Assembly: GCA_020723765.1 (NCBI GenBank) | Contig: DYIF01000005.1 | Coordinates: forward strand, 64,713 to 128,712 | Origin: Elusimicrobium minutum | Lineage (GTDB): Bacteria > Elusimicrobiota > Elusimicrobia > Elusimicrobiales > UBA9959 | Length of the DNA: 64,000 bases | Direction of reading: 5' to 3' | Shown: one piece after another, positions 33,781-42,131 of the stretch | Position numbering within the stretch: position 1 is the stretch's first letter | Layout: each line of letters starts with the position of its first letter | Made by a program: the position numbers and the translations under genes | The notes under the pieces: generated by a model | What the model was told of the DNA's origin: nothing | Database searches by the model: none | The model's input: only the letters and a program-made list of their open reading frames with translations

Positions 33781-35661
33781 TTAAACATTCTGCTGTTGTA
33801 ACAACTCGTTTGAAATCGGAAGATAAAGTTTAAAACATGTTCCCTTCCCGACCTCGCTTATTATTTCCACTTTCCCCTTATGCCTTTCTATGACCTTCTT
33901 AACGACGGCAAGCCCAAGCCCGGTGCCTCTCGCTTTTGTCGTGAAAAAAGGAGTAAACAATTTTTCTAAAACGTCCTTCGGTATTCCGGGGCCGGTATCT
34001 TCTATTTCTATTTTAGCCATATTTTCCGTCGTAACATCCGTTCTTATTATTATTTTTCCTCTTTCCGGCATTACCTCTATCGCGTTTTTTATAAGATTTC
34101 TTATCACCTGGTTCATCTCGTCCTGGTCTATGTTAACGTTAATCTGAGAAGGATAAAATTTTTTTTCAAGTTCTATATGTTGCGGGAAAGGATAGGTGGA
34201 AACAAGGTCCTCTAAATAAGAATTTAAATGAGTAAGCTTCGGTTTTAATTCTCTGGTTCTTGCGAAACTAAGTATCTCGTCTATTATACCGTTAGCCTGT
34301 CTTATCTCGGATTCTATTATAGATATGTGTTTTGAAATTTTTGCGTCCGCCTGAGCGCCCAATTTGGTTTTTATAAAATATATGGAATTATTCATAACCG
34401 CTAAAGGATTTCTTATCTCATGACTTACCACAGAAGCCATCTGTCCCATAGCCGCAAGTCTTTCTTTTTTAATCAACTCTTCCTGAGCGGATTTCAATTC
34501 CCTGGTTCTCGCTTCAACTCTATTTTCGAGGGTTCTATTAAGTTTTTCAAGCTGTTCTTTGGCCAATAATATTTCGGAAGTTTTTATTTTAAGCGATTCG
34601 CTCATTTCAAGAAATGTATGGGCAAGCTCCCCTATCTCGTCGTTTGGAATTATAAGATCCGGCTCGAAATCGAAGTTCCCCTCCGCTATTTTGGCGGCGG
34701 CCTCTCTTAACGCCTGTATGGGTTGAGTTATTACCACCGAAACCGCATAACCCAAAAACAAAACGAAAACCGTTACGAATATCATAACCTTCCACGTCTT
34801 TGAAAGCATATCCTGAGAAGCCTGATAAGCGACGTTTATGGAACGCTCTATATATATAATCCAATCTAATTCCGAAACGGTGCTAAAAGCGCCCAAAACT
34901 CTTTCGCCAGTCTGAAGTATTATCTCCCCGCCCCCGCTTTTGGCGTCGTTTCCCAAAAGTATTTTAAGTATTTCGTCGTTCAATTTTGCGTTGGGCTTTT
35001 CCGCCTCCTCGGGGACAGAATGAGCCACTATAAATCCGTTTACGTCTATTACGGCAACTCTTGTGTGATTGGCATCCGGGAAACTCGCCTTTAATAGTCC
35101 GGAAAGAGTGGCCAGACTTAGTTTCGCCATAAGTATTCCGCTGGAATAGTTGGGATTTTTTGGGTTTACTATGCTTACGGCTATTGTAATAGCAGGGTAT
35201 CTTCCTTTATATCTTTCAAAACCGCCTATAAACTCGCCGGATTTTATGGTTTTTTGATAAACGGAAGAATTTAAAAAATCCCTGAGTCCAGAATCATCAC
35301 CGTATCTTACCACTCTTATTACTTCCTGGCCCAAAGGGTTTAATACCGACATCTCGAGAAACGCGGAATGTATCTGCATCATATTGTTTACCAAAGCCTT
35401 CACCTTTTCCGTGTTCATCGAATAAAAATCTTCTAAGTGAGCCGAATCGTAAAGTATGTTTCTAAATGAAATGACGTAGTTTGTAACCGTATCGGCAAAA
35501 GCCAACGCCAACGCTTCCTGGTCTCTTATTATGGATTTATTCAGAGTAGTTTGAGTCAAATTGACCAGGTAATAGCTGACTATGCCTAAAGGCAGCAACG
35601 AAACCACAAGAAATATAAAAAGCAGTTTATAAAAAAGCTTTCCTCTTTTTTTTCTCGTCAT
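33781..35661 (-). CDS. Membrane sensor histidine kinase (Cache-HAMP-HisKA-HATPase)
   Basis: Protein of 626 aa. A first membrane segment (~residues 12-32), an extracytoplasmic sensor of ~250 residues that looks like a Cache domain (VIDVNGFIVAHSVPEE, GERVLGAFSTVSELDW), a second membrane segment near 290-310, HAMP (QPIQALREAAAKIAEGNFD), a coiled coil, and HisKA with the phospho-accepting histidine in VVSHEIRNPLAVMNN. The ATPase domain shows the N-box (NQVIRNLIKNAIEVM), DTGPGIP and GTGLGLAVVKK. It has no own receiver; two response regulators lie 1.5-2.5 kb upstream on the same strand and are candidate partners. TAAAAT lies 6 nt before the ATG with no Shine-Dalgarno site. Confidence 0.92.
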   Translation of the reverse strand: MTRKKRGKLFYKLLFIFLVVSLLPLGIVSYYLVNLTQTTLNKSIIRDQEALALAFADTVTNYVISFRNILYDSAHLEDFYSMNTEKVKALVNNMMQIHSAFLEMSVLNPLGQEVIRVVRYGDDSGLRDFLNSSVYQKTIKSGEFIGGFERYKGRYPAITIAVSIVNPKNPNYSSGILMAKLSLATLSGLLKASFPDANHTRVAVIDVNGFIVAHSVPEEAEKPNAKLNDEILKILLGNDAKSGGGEIILQTGERVLGAFSTVSELDWIIYIERSINVAYQASQDMLSKTWKVMIFVTVFVLFLGYAVSVVITQPIQALREAAAKIAEGNFDFEPDLIIPNDEIGELAHTFLEMSESLKIKTSEILLAKEQLEKLNRTLENRVEARTRELKSAQEELIKKERLAAMGQMASVVSHEIRNPLAVMNNSIYFIKTKLGAQADAKISKHISIIESEIRQANGIIDEILSFARTRELKPKLTHLNSYLEDLVSTYPFPQHIELEKKFYPSQINVNIDQDEMNQVIRNLIKNAIEVMPERGKIIIRTDVTTENMAKIEIEDTGPGIPKDVLEKLFTPFFTTKARGTGLGLAVVKKVIERHKGKVEIISEVGKGTCFKLYLPISNELLQQQNV

Positions 35662-35667
35662 AAAAAT

Positions 35668-35673
35668 ATTTTA
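35668..35673 (-). promoter_or_regulatory. Candidate -10 element for a leaderless histidine kinase transcript
   Basis: Minus-strand TAAAAT, then ATTTTT, then the ATG. It lies in a 51-bp AT-rich gap after the thioredoxin-like gene. No Shine-Dalgarno sequence or clear -35 is present. Confidence 0.4.
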
Positions 35674-35712
35674 AAAAATTTATGTTAAATAATTATTTTA
35701 TACTTATTAAAA

Positions 35713-37143
35713 TTATTTTCCGCATCCGCCCTGGTTTCCGGTCTGCGACATTTCAATATCCTTATAATCCTCAAAAGACTTAAGCTGAGAAAGCCCCACA
35801 ACCAAAATATTCCCGTCCACTATAAAAGTGGGAGAAACGTTTATATTTAAAGAATTTACATATTTAAAATCTTCTGCTAAAAGCTCTTTCGCCTCATCGA
35901 ATCTTTTTTCCACTACCTCCGGATTAACCCCGGCTTTTTTGGCCGCTTCCTTCCACTCGGGCGAAGAATAATTTTTATTTCTTTCTTTAAGATAAGCGAA
36001 GTATTTTTCAGGATAAATCTTTTTTATAAGAATCTGCCTTGCGTTTTCCTTCCACTCCTCGTCTCCATGGAGTGAATGAAACTTCATATTTCCGTCCGGA
36101 TCTTTAAAAACGTCTCCTATATAATGAATTTCCAGTTTAACGTCTTTAGAAATCTTTGAGTTTTCAACCGCATTTATAACGGAATTTTCCGCCATAACTC
36201 CGAAAGGACATTGAGACATTACAAACATCTCTAATTTTTTCTTTTCGCTTTTTTTATTCAACATTAAAACTTTGGAATTTTGATTGTAATAGACGTAATA
36301 ATTTTCAAGATTATCGAAAGCGTTTTGCTCTATGGCCCCGGAGAGCATCTCTTTCACTTCCGATGTTTTTTCTATCATATATGCGGGAAGCATTTTTAAT
36401 TTTTCTTTTTCTTTCTCGCCCAATTTCGATAGCTCTATTTTTTCCACATCTAACGAAGAAAACAATCTCTTAAATGTTTCGGTTATATTCTGGTCTACCC
36501 AATCCTTTGTCACATCGTCGTAAACTATCTTAAACTTAGGCCCTTTAATAGACGACATTTCGCTTTTATAAAGATTTATTTTTTTATCGCCGGATAAATA
36601 ATTATTTACGCTTTCCATTACGTCCGTTATTTTAACGGAACCGGAATAAGGGTTGGAGTTTATAAAAACGGACATCCCGCTTATTTTTTTATCCGACGCT
36701 CTTTTATAAGCTTTAGCCAGAAGCGCTTCTTTGTTTTTTTGCACATAATCGTCAAACTCTACGGGATTTATACCGGCGTATATAAGAGATTCTTTCCAGC
36801 CGTCGGGGTACATATTAAGCGAACGAGCTATCAAATAATCGTTTAGCTTATCGGGATTTTTCGAGATTATCGCTTCGATTCTGGCGACTTCGGTCGTTTC
36901 TATTTCGCCTCTCGAGCTAAAATACTTCCCTTCCTGATTTTTATTTATCAAAGGATAAACGCTTAATCTTACGCTTTTAACCTTTTTTCTTACAAGATCG
37001 AAGTTAAGATAGCTCTGCCACCCCTGGGTATCGAATGGTTCGAAATACATTTCCACTTTTATTTCTTTCGTTTGTTGCGGAGACTGAGCAAAGCAATAAA
37101 AAGACGCAAAAAAAGCAAAGATGAAGATTTTTAATTTTTTCAT
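35713..37143 (-). CDS. Exported protein with tandem thioredoxin/DsbA-like domains, first one lacking cysteine
   Basis: The track starts at 37164, but AAAGGAG precedes the ATG at 37143, which begins the signal peptide MKKLKIFIFAFFASFYCFAQ; 476 aa. The C-terminal domain (~310-460) is DsbA/thioredoxin-like: EMFVMSQCPFGVMA at its start and NVSPTFIVDGNILVVG with the cis-proline. It has one active-site cysteine, plus a cysteine in the tail GGCGK. The N-terminal domain repeats the same plan (EMYFEPFDTQGWQ aligns with EMFVMSQCPFGVMA, SGMSVFINSNPYSG with the cis-proline region) but has no cysteine. This points to an internal duplication with a degenerate first copy. It is probably periplasmic; the role is unknown. 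Confidence 0.75.
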   Translation of the reverse strand: MKKLKIFIFAFFASFYCFAQSPQQTKEIKVEMYFEPFDTQGWQSYLNFDLVRKKVKSVRLSVYPLINKNQEGKYFSSRGEIETTEVARIEAIISKNPDKLNDYLIARSLNMYPDGWKESLIYAGINPVEFDDYVQKNKEALLAKAYKRASDKKISGMSVFINSNPYSGSVKITDVMESVNNYLSGDKKINLYKSEMSSIKGPKFKIVYDDVTKDWVDQNITETFKRLFSSLDVEKIELSKLGEKEKEKLKMLPAYMIEKTSEVKEMLSGAIEQNAFDNLENYYVYYNQNSKVLMLNKKSEKKKLEMFVMSQCPFGVMAENSVINAVENSKISKDVKLEIHYIGDVFKDPDGNMKFHSLHGDEEWKENARQILIKKIYPEKYFAYLKERNKNYSSPEWKEAAKKAGVNPEVVEKRFDEAKELLAEDFKYVNSLNINVSPTFIVDGNILVVGLSQLKSFEDYKDIEMSQTGNQGGCGK

Positions 37144-37174
37144 AAAAACTCCTTTAAAATTCATATTAAAAATA

Positions 37175-37552
37175 TCAGTTTTTCCCCTTTCTAGACAAAA
37201 GTTGTTTTATTCTTATGGAAAGTTCCTGTATGTCGAAGGGTTTGGTAAGATACTCGTCAGCCCCTAAAGTAAAACCTTGAGTTTTTTCGTCGGAGGATAA
37301 AAATCTTCCGCTCATCATTATTATAACCGCGTCTTTGGATATCTTTCTTATTTCCTGGCAAAGCTGAAATCCTATGGAATCCGGAAGCTGTATATCCATT
37401 ATAACCACATCCGGGTTATTTTTTTTGGCGAGTTCAAATCCCTCTTTGGCGTTTTTCGCTTCTATGCAAGAAAATCCGAAAAGCTCAAGCGTTTCGCTCA
37501 AACTTTCCCTTAAATTGGAATCGTCATCCACTATTAAAATCTTTCTCTCCAT
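37175..37552 (-). CDS. Single-domain response regulator (receiver only)
   Basis: Receiver domain of 125 aa with no output domain. VDDD holds the acidic pocket, the phospho-accepting aspartate is in VVIMDIQLPDS near residue 53, MSGRF holds the switch residue, and YLTKPFD holds the conserved lysine. All key residues are intact. CheY/Spo0F-like proteins of this kind act by protein contact or as phosphorelay intermediates. It lies 11 nt after the degenerate regulator gene and 31 nt before the tandem thioredoxin-like gene, with the histidine kinase further downstream. Confidence 0.92.
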   Translation of the reverse strand: MERKILIVDDDSNLRESLSETLELFGFSCIEAKNAKEGFELAKKNNPDVVIMDIQLPDSIGFQLCQEIRKISKDAVIIMMSGRFLSSDEKTQGFTLGADEYLTKPFDIQELSIRIKQLLSRKGKN

Positions 37553-37563
37553 TTTCCCTCCGA

Positions 37564-38331
37564 TTAAGGAATAAACTTATAACCCACGCAGGAAACCGTA
37601 TGAATATACTTGGCGGCTTTCCCCATTTTCGCTCTTAATCTTCTTATATGAACGTCCACGGTTCTGGGCGAACCGAAATAATTAAAACCCCATATTCTTT
37701 CAAGAAGATACGGTCTTGATAAAACTCTATTGGGAGAGCTTAAAAAGACATATAAAAGGTCGAACTCTTTGGCCGTGACCTTAACCTCTTTCCCGCCTAT
37801 TTTAACGGTGTAACTGGCCATATCCAGTTCTATTTCGTTGGCTTTTATTATTTCTTCCGGTTCGTTTGGAACCACTCTTCTTATTACCGCTTTTATCCTG
37901 GCTACGCTTTCGTGAAGATCCTGGTCGTAGCTTAAGCACTCATCCGCCCCCAACTGAAAAAAAGCAAGCTTATAAGTTATCGAAGGACTTTGAGTTTTGC
38001 CTTTAGGGGCCGAACCGAATGACAAATTCAGATCCGATGAAAGTTCTCTTGGAATCGTTTCAAGGACCTCGTTAAAAGAATCGACCATGGCTATTACCGG
38101 CATATTTTTATATTGGGAGTTTCGGATTTGTTTTAAAAAGATTAAGCCGTTAGAATCGGCAAGTTCCTGCGAAACTATAAGCAAATCTATTTTTCTATCC
38201 TCCATTATAGCCATGGAATCTTTGGCTCTTGTCGATGTTATAACGGAATAACCCTGTCTTTTTAGCATCTCTATAAGCAATGACGATTTAATGAAATCCT
38301 TGGCGACAAACAATATATTAATTTTAATCAT
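37564..38331 (-). CDS. OmpR-type response regulator with degenerate receiver
   Basis: Protein of 255 aa. The C-terminal ~100 residues are a complete OmpR/PhoB winged helix (KEFDLLYVFLSSPNRVLSRPYLLERIWG, RTVDVHIRRLRAKMGK). The N-terminal receiver keeps the fold pattern, but the acidic pair is replaced (VAKDF), the phospho-aspartate position reads LLIVSQELADS, and the lysine motif reads CLSYDQDLH. About 37 extra residues (FNEVLETIPRELSS...) follow the third strand. It is therefore probably a phosphorylation-independent transcription factor. The intact receiver encoded next may supply the regulatory input. Confidence 0.88.
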   Translation of the reverse strand: MIKINILFVAKDFIKSSLLIEMLKRQGYSVITSTRAKDSMAIMEDRKIDLLIVSQELADSNGLIFLKQIRNSQYKNMPVIAMVDSFNEVLETIPRELSSDLNLSFGSAPKGKTQSPSITYKLAFFQLGADECLSYDQDLHESVARIKAVIRRVVPNEPEEIIKANEIELDMASYTVKIGGKEVKVTAKEFDLLYVFLSSPNRVLSRPYLLERIWGFNYFGSPRTVDVHIRRLRAKMGKAAKYIHTVSCVGYKFIP

Positions 38332-38344
38332 TTCTAACTCCGAA

Positions 38345-38641
38345 TTATTTTTCGGCGGATTCCTCTACCTCTATTTTTAATCCGCTCATTCCTATCACCC
38401 CTATGAAAAAGTTATATATAAAAACGAGAAAAGAAAGATAAGCCAATGTTATTAAGAAAAACGTAAAAGTATAAAAAAAACATCCTATAAACTTCGCTTT
38501 GAAGGGCTCTCCAAGCCATATGGGATTCGGGGTTACGAATATGGCTATTATTGCCACTATCAAAGAAACGAAGAAAAGAGCTATGGTAAAGCCCGAAAAA
38601 ACTATGGAAGATATATCTAATTTTTTTATTTCCAATTTCAT
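38345..38641 (-). CDS. Small membrane protein (possibly DUF3566-like)
   Basis: Protein of 98 aa with two strongly hydrophobic regions (FSGFTIALFFVSLIVAIIAIFV and FFYTFTFFLITLAYLSFLVFIYNFF) and a short acidic tail (KIEVEESAEK). The ending pattern YN-x7-GLKIEVEE recalls DUF3566 membrane proteins, but this is a weak resemblance. A GGGAGG ribosome site precedes the ATG, and TATAAT lies 26 nt upstream. The response regulator gene follows 13 nt downstream. Function unknown. Confidence 0.7.
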   Translation of the reverse strand: MKLEIKKLDISSIVFSGFTIALFFVSLIVAIIAIFVTPNPIWLGEPFKAKFIGCFFYTFTFFLITLAYLSFLVFIYNFFIGVIGMSGLKIEVEESAEK

Positions 38642-38667
38642 ATTAAACCTCCCTTATATGACCGCAT

Positions 38668-38673
38668 ATTATA
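38668..38673 (-). promoter_or_regulatory. Candidate -10 for the membrane protein/response regulator operon
   Basis: Minus-strand TATAAT is followed by a short leader and GGGAGG before the ATG at 38641. No convincing -35 is present in the AT-rich upstream DNA. Confidence 0.35.
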
Positions 38674-38709
38674 ATTATATATAATTTATTTATAAAATAT
38701 AAACCGAAA

Positions 38710-39099
38710 CTATTTGGTCTCAACAAGGTATTTTTTAGCTTCCTCGTCTATGTATTTTATGGCAAGGCCCGAAAAATAACATTTTTCTTCGGGCAAAGCG
38801 TAAGGATCTTTTTCTCCGAAATCGAAATAATATATTATGCCGTTTGCGCCGGTTTCCGCGGCTTTCTTTTTAGCTAAAGATATTATCTGTTTTTGTTTTT
38901 TAACGGAACAATCGAATTTATCGCTGTGAAGTATGGCTACGGCCCCGAAAGGGTACTCGACCCCGTTTTTGTCGGTATAAAGCTTTATATCTTTGTCTTT
39001 TTTAGGCGGGAAATAAGGACCGCTTTGAATCACGTCTATGTTGAGGGTAGAACAGGAGCAAAAAGCAAAAAAGAAAAAAAACGAAACTATTCGAAACAT
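38710..39099 (-). CDS. Putative lipoprotein of unknown function
   Basis: Protein of 129 aa. It starts with a hydrophobic signal (MFRIVSFFFFFAFCSCSTL); a lipobox-like FCSC places the lipidated cysteine at about residue 16. The mature part includes PFGAVAILHSDKFDCSVKKQ and AKKKAAETGANGIIYY. A 'lysine-rich helix then GAN' pattern is common in small bacterial envelope lipoproteins. I do not recognise the family. It begins 1 nt after the HicA-like gene, so the two are co-translated. Confidence 0.7.
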   Translation of the reverse strand: MFRIVSFFFFFAFCSCSTLNIDVIQSGPYFPPKKDKDIKLYTDKNGVEYPFGAVAILHSDKFDCSVKKQKQIISLAKKKAAETGANGIIYYFDFGEKDPYALPEEKCYFSGLAIKYIDEEAKKYLVETK

Positions 39100-39100
39100 T

Positions 39101-39289
39101 TTAATTGGGCGGATTTATACCTAACTCTTTGCAAATTTTTTTAGCCGCAAAATCGGCTATTTCGTTATGCCTGGTAACGGGAACTTCTTTTTTATTTGTC
39201 GGATTCATAAAAACGGAATACTTTCCCCCTTCTCTTACTAAAACGCAACCCTCTTTATTTAAATGTCTTATCAAATCTTTTCTTTTCAT
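39101..39289 (-). CDS. HicA-like protein without HicB
   Basis: Protein of 62 aa, typical HicA size. MKRKDLIRHLNKEGCVLVREGGKYSVFMNP and PVTRHNEIADFAAKKICKELGI match the double-stranded-RNA-binding fold of HicA/YcfA. The usual catalytic histidine of the 'GSH' motif is replaced: the sequence reads REGGKYSVF. HicA is an mRNA interferase toxin normally paired with HicB. The genes on either side are a lipoprotein and a secreted unknown, not HicB. It may be an inactive or repurposed orphan. An AGGAGG-like site precedes it. Confidence 0.8.
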   Translation of the reverse strand: MKRKDLIRHLNKEGCVLVREGGKYSVFMNPTNKKEVPVTRHNEIADFAAKKICKELGINPPN

Positions 39290-39311
39290 AAAACCTCCGT
39301 AAAAATCAAAA

Positions 39312-39782
39312 TTAATAACTTCTTTTAATCTTTCCGTAAATCTTCCATTTCATTTTACCCCTATCGTTATAAACATATATAAAATTTATGGTTCCATCGT
39401 CGCTCTCCAAAACAAGTATATTTTTGCCTTCCGAGTTAATAACCCCTTTTATAACGCCGTAAGAATAAGGGAGAGCGTCCGGGTCTATGGTATCTTGATT
39501 TTCTTCCCCATAAGAATAACCCGCACTTTCCGTATCGAAATTCATTTTATCCACTAAAACCTCAGACTGGGAATAATCTTCAGTCTGTTCTTGTTTTTGA
39601 TTTTTTTCCAATTCAGATTTCGGATTTTTATAATCTGCGATATTTGCGCTTTGAGTTTGAGTAGATATGGTTACGTTTTGTTTAGTATCTTTTTGAGTTT
39701 GAACCTTGGAACCGGTTTTGGTTTGAGAAAAAGAAACCGAAACAAACAAAGCCATAAACAAAAAAACGATCGAATATTTCAT
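39312..39782 (-). CDS. Secreted hypothetical protein with Gln/Thr/Lys-rich linker
   Basis: Protein of 156 aa with a signal peptide (MKYSIVFLFMALFVSVSFSQ). Residues ~21-90 are low complexity and probably disordered (Q, T, K, S, E). The C-terminal ~60 residues (GVIKGVINSEGKNILVLESDDGTINFIYVY...) look like a small beta domain that could be an OB or SH3-like fold. No family is recognised. It lies 9 nt after murI with a GGAGG site, at the end of the cell-wall gene run. Confidence 0.65.
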   Translation of the reverse strand: MKYSIVFLFMALFVSVSFSQTKTGSKVQTQKDTKQNVTISTQTQSANIADYKNPKSELEKNQKQEQTEDYSQSEVLVDKMNFDTESAGYSYGEENQDTIDPDALPYSYGVIKGVINSEGKNILVLESDDGTINFIYVYNDRGKMKWKIYGKIKRSY

Positions 39783-39791
39783 ATATCCTCC

Positions 39792-40598
39792 TTAAAACCT
39801 CTTAATATTTATTTTACATATTTTAACGCCGGCTAATCTATAAGCCAATTCTTTAAAGTTCTGAGGCATATCGCTTACGTAAAATTCGGTGCTTCCTTCT
39901 TTCCTTTTATCCGAAAGCATATTTTTTTTATAAAGGAAATCCTTTACGAAATAAGCGCAGGCCTTTGAAGAATCTATTATGTTTATTTTAGGAAGCGCTT
40001 TTTTAATGACATTTTTCAATAAAGGATAATGGGTGCAACCCAGTATTATTGAATCGTAATCGGTATTTTTAAACTCTCCGAGATATTCTTCGACTATTAA
40101 TCCGGCGGATTTGTGGCGTATGAAATTTTCTTCGACTATAGGGACAAAAAGAGGACAGGCCTTTTCTACGACTTTTATTTTACTATTTTCTTCCATTATT
40201 TTGGTTTTATAAGCGTGGCTGTTAACAGTGGCTCTGGTGCCTATTACTATTATCTTCCCGGTTCTGGTCCGCTTTAGAGCAAACTTTACTCCTGGCTCTA
40301 TCACCCCGAATACCGTGTCCACCCCGAATTTCCTTACCACATCCAGAGCTATGGAGGAAACGGTATTGCAAGCGACCACTATGGTTTTAACCCCCAGACC
40401 TTTTAAGAAAATAGATATTTCTTTGGCGAAAGTTCTTATATTATCCGGAGACTTATTGCCGTAAGGAACTCTCATGGTATCTCCGAAGTATACTATATCT
40501 TCGTTTGGAAGTATCTTTCGTATCTCCCTGTATACGGTCAATCCTCCAAGGCCAGAATCGAATATTCCTATAGGAGATTCATTTATGCTGTTTTTCAT
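39792..40598 (-). CDS. murI: Glutamate racemase
   Basis: Cofactor-independent racemase of 268 aa giving D-glutamate for peptidoglycan. The two catalytic cysteines lie in VVACNTVSS and ILGCTHYPLL; IGIFDSGLGGLTV is the N-terminal signature. The gene overlaps the amidase gene by 20 nt and uses GGAG inside it as a ribosome site, so both are translated from one message. Confidence 0.96.
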   Translation of the reverse strand: MKNSINESPIGIFDSGLGGLTVYREIRKILPNEDIVYFGDTMRVPYGNKSPDNIRTFAKEISIFLKGLGVKTIVVACNTVSSIALDVVRKFGVDTVFGVIEPGVKFALKRTRTGKIIVIGTRATVNSHAYKTKIMEENSKIKVVEKACPLFVPIVEENFIRHKSAGLIVEEYLGEFKNTDYDSIILGCTHYPLLKNVIKKALPKINIIDSSKACAYFVKDFLYKKNMLSDKRKEGSTEFYVSDMPQNFKELAYRLAGVKICKINIKRF

Positions 40599-42084
40599 AC
40601 TCCGCTATTCCCTTATATATAGAACGAGCCACTTTCTCCTGTACGGAAGAGTTGTCCAGATTGGCTTTATCCTTTTTATTTGTCATAAAACCGACTTCCA
40701 CCAAAACTCCTGGACAGTAAGTGCCTCTTAAAACATAAAAAGCCGCCTGTTTTATTCCTCTGTTGGCAAAAGGAGTATTCTTGGATATTTCTTTTGTTAT
40801 ATAAGCCGCTATTTTGCTTCCTTCGTTTATATACTCGTTTCTCGCCAGAGAATGAAGCACCAAAGCCGCGCCGGTATAGTCGAAAACCTTATCTTCATAC
40901 TCCACGGAAGCGTTTTCGTAATCCGCCACATCGCTTGCCCACGGATCGGTCGCTTTTTCGGAAAGAAAATAAATTTCGTAGCCGTTTTCGTTTTTGTTTT
41001 TATGAGCGTTTGAGTGTATGGAAACGAATATGTCGCATTTCAGGTCGTTTGCTTTTTTGCTTCTTTCATAAAGCGGAATAAATTCGTCCGAATCTCTTGT
41101 GAGAACCGGCTCGAAATTGGGATCCTTCTTAAACAACTCGTAGACTTTTTTGGCTATCTCTAAATTTATCTGCTTTTCTTTTTTGCCGAATAAAACTCTC
41201 CCTCCGGGGTCTTTTCCGCCGTGTCCCGCGTCTATCACTATTACTTTTTTATCATAGTTTTTTTTAATCTTATCCGGAAGAACAAAAGTGGCGCTGGACT
41301 GAGAAGCTGAAGATGTCGGCTCTATTACTTTGCCTATTCTGTTTTCTTCCGCTTCGACCTTCGGTTTTATGTCTATCACTATTCTGTCCGGATCTTTAAG
41401 CGTAAAAATATCGTAGCTTCCGTAGTTTTCTCCCATATTTATGGCGACTTTCAAAGTTTTTTTATCTTGAGACACGTTTATGTCTTTTATGTTCCCGTCG
41501 GAAACGTTTAAATTTTCATTTTGAGTTATGTAAGAGCCTTCAAAAACGGTTAAAATAACGCTTCTACCAACAACATCGGTATTGTATTTCAATTCTTTCG
41601 ACATATAAATTACGACTCTTGTTTTTTCGATATAAGAAAAGAATTTTATTCCCGTAACGTTTATGTCTTCGTATATGCCCATTATCTTACTTTTGTTATC
41701 CAGATCCACTTTAATCTCAAATACTTTTGAGAAAAGAGGATTTATAAATATATCCGACAATACGAAATATCTGCTCGCTCTTATGATAACGGGTTTTGAA
41801 ACGTTTATACTTTCAAGATTATCGTAATTAACGCTATCTTTCGATATGTTTAATTTTTTTCCGTTTAAATATATTATTACCCTGGAAGAAACGGAATAAA
41901 CGTCTTTTCTAGCGTTTAGAATCTTTACGGCATCGTTCAAATCAAAATATATTTTTTCATTAACCTCGTAATAATTAATTGCGCCTATATATTTATCTTT
42001 TTTAAATACCTTATATTTTCCAACCCCGCAATATAAAGAAATCGAAAACAGAAAAACAGACAAAACAGAAAATATTTTCTTCAT
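40579..42084 (-). CDS. N-acetylmuramoyl-L-alanine amidase (AMIN + Amidase_3)
   Basis: Exported enzyme of 501 aa. It has a signal peptide (~1-19), a copper-amine-oxidase-like/AMIN-type N-terminal region with beta repeats (YEVNEKIYFDLNDAVKIL, KFFSYIEKTRVVIYM, YDIFTLKDPDRIVIDI), and then a C-terminal Amidase_3 zinc domain from ~residue 280. Zinc and catalytic residues are in VIDAGHGGKDPGG, VSIHSNAHKN and VEVGFMTNKKD. It cuts the amide between MurNAc and the stem peptide during septum splitting (AmiC type). It sits between rng and murI, with a 47-bp gap upstream. Confidence 0.92.
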   Translation of the reverse strand: MKKIFSVLSVFLFSISLYCGVGKYKVFKKDKYIGAINYYEVNEKIYFDLNDAVKILNARKDVYSVSSRVIIYLNGKKLNISKDSVNYDNLESINVSKPVIIRASRYFVLSDIFINPLFSKVFEIKVDLDNKSKIMGIYEDINVTGIKFFSYIEKTRVVIYMSKELKYNTDVVGRSVILTVFEGSYITQNENLNVSDGNIKDINVSQDKKTLKVAINMGENYGSYDIFTLKDPDRIVIDIKPKVEAEENRIGKVIEPTSSASQSSATFVLPDKIKKNYDKKVIVIDAGHGGKDPGGRVLFGKKEKQINLEIAKKVYELFKKDPNFEPVLTRDSDEFIPLYERSKKANDLKCDIFVSIHSNAHKNKNENGYEIYFLSEKATDPWASDVADYENASVEYEDKVFDYTGAALVLHSLARNEYINEGSKIAAYITKEISKNTPFANRGIKQAAFYVLRGTYCPGVLVEVGFMTNKKDKANLDNSSVQEKVARSIYKGIAEYEKQHK

Positions 42085-42131
42085 AACGACTCCGTTAAAA
42101 CGAGTTCACAATATAAATTTTAGCATTTATA

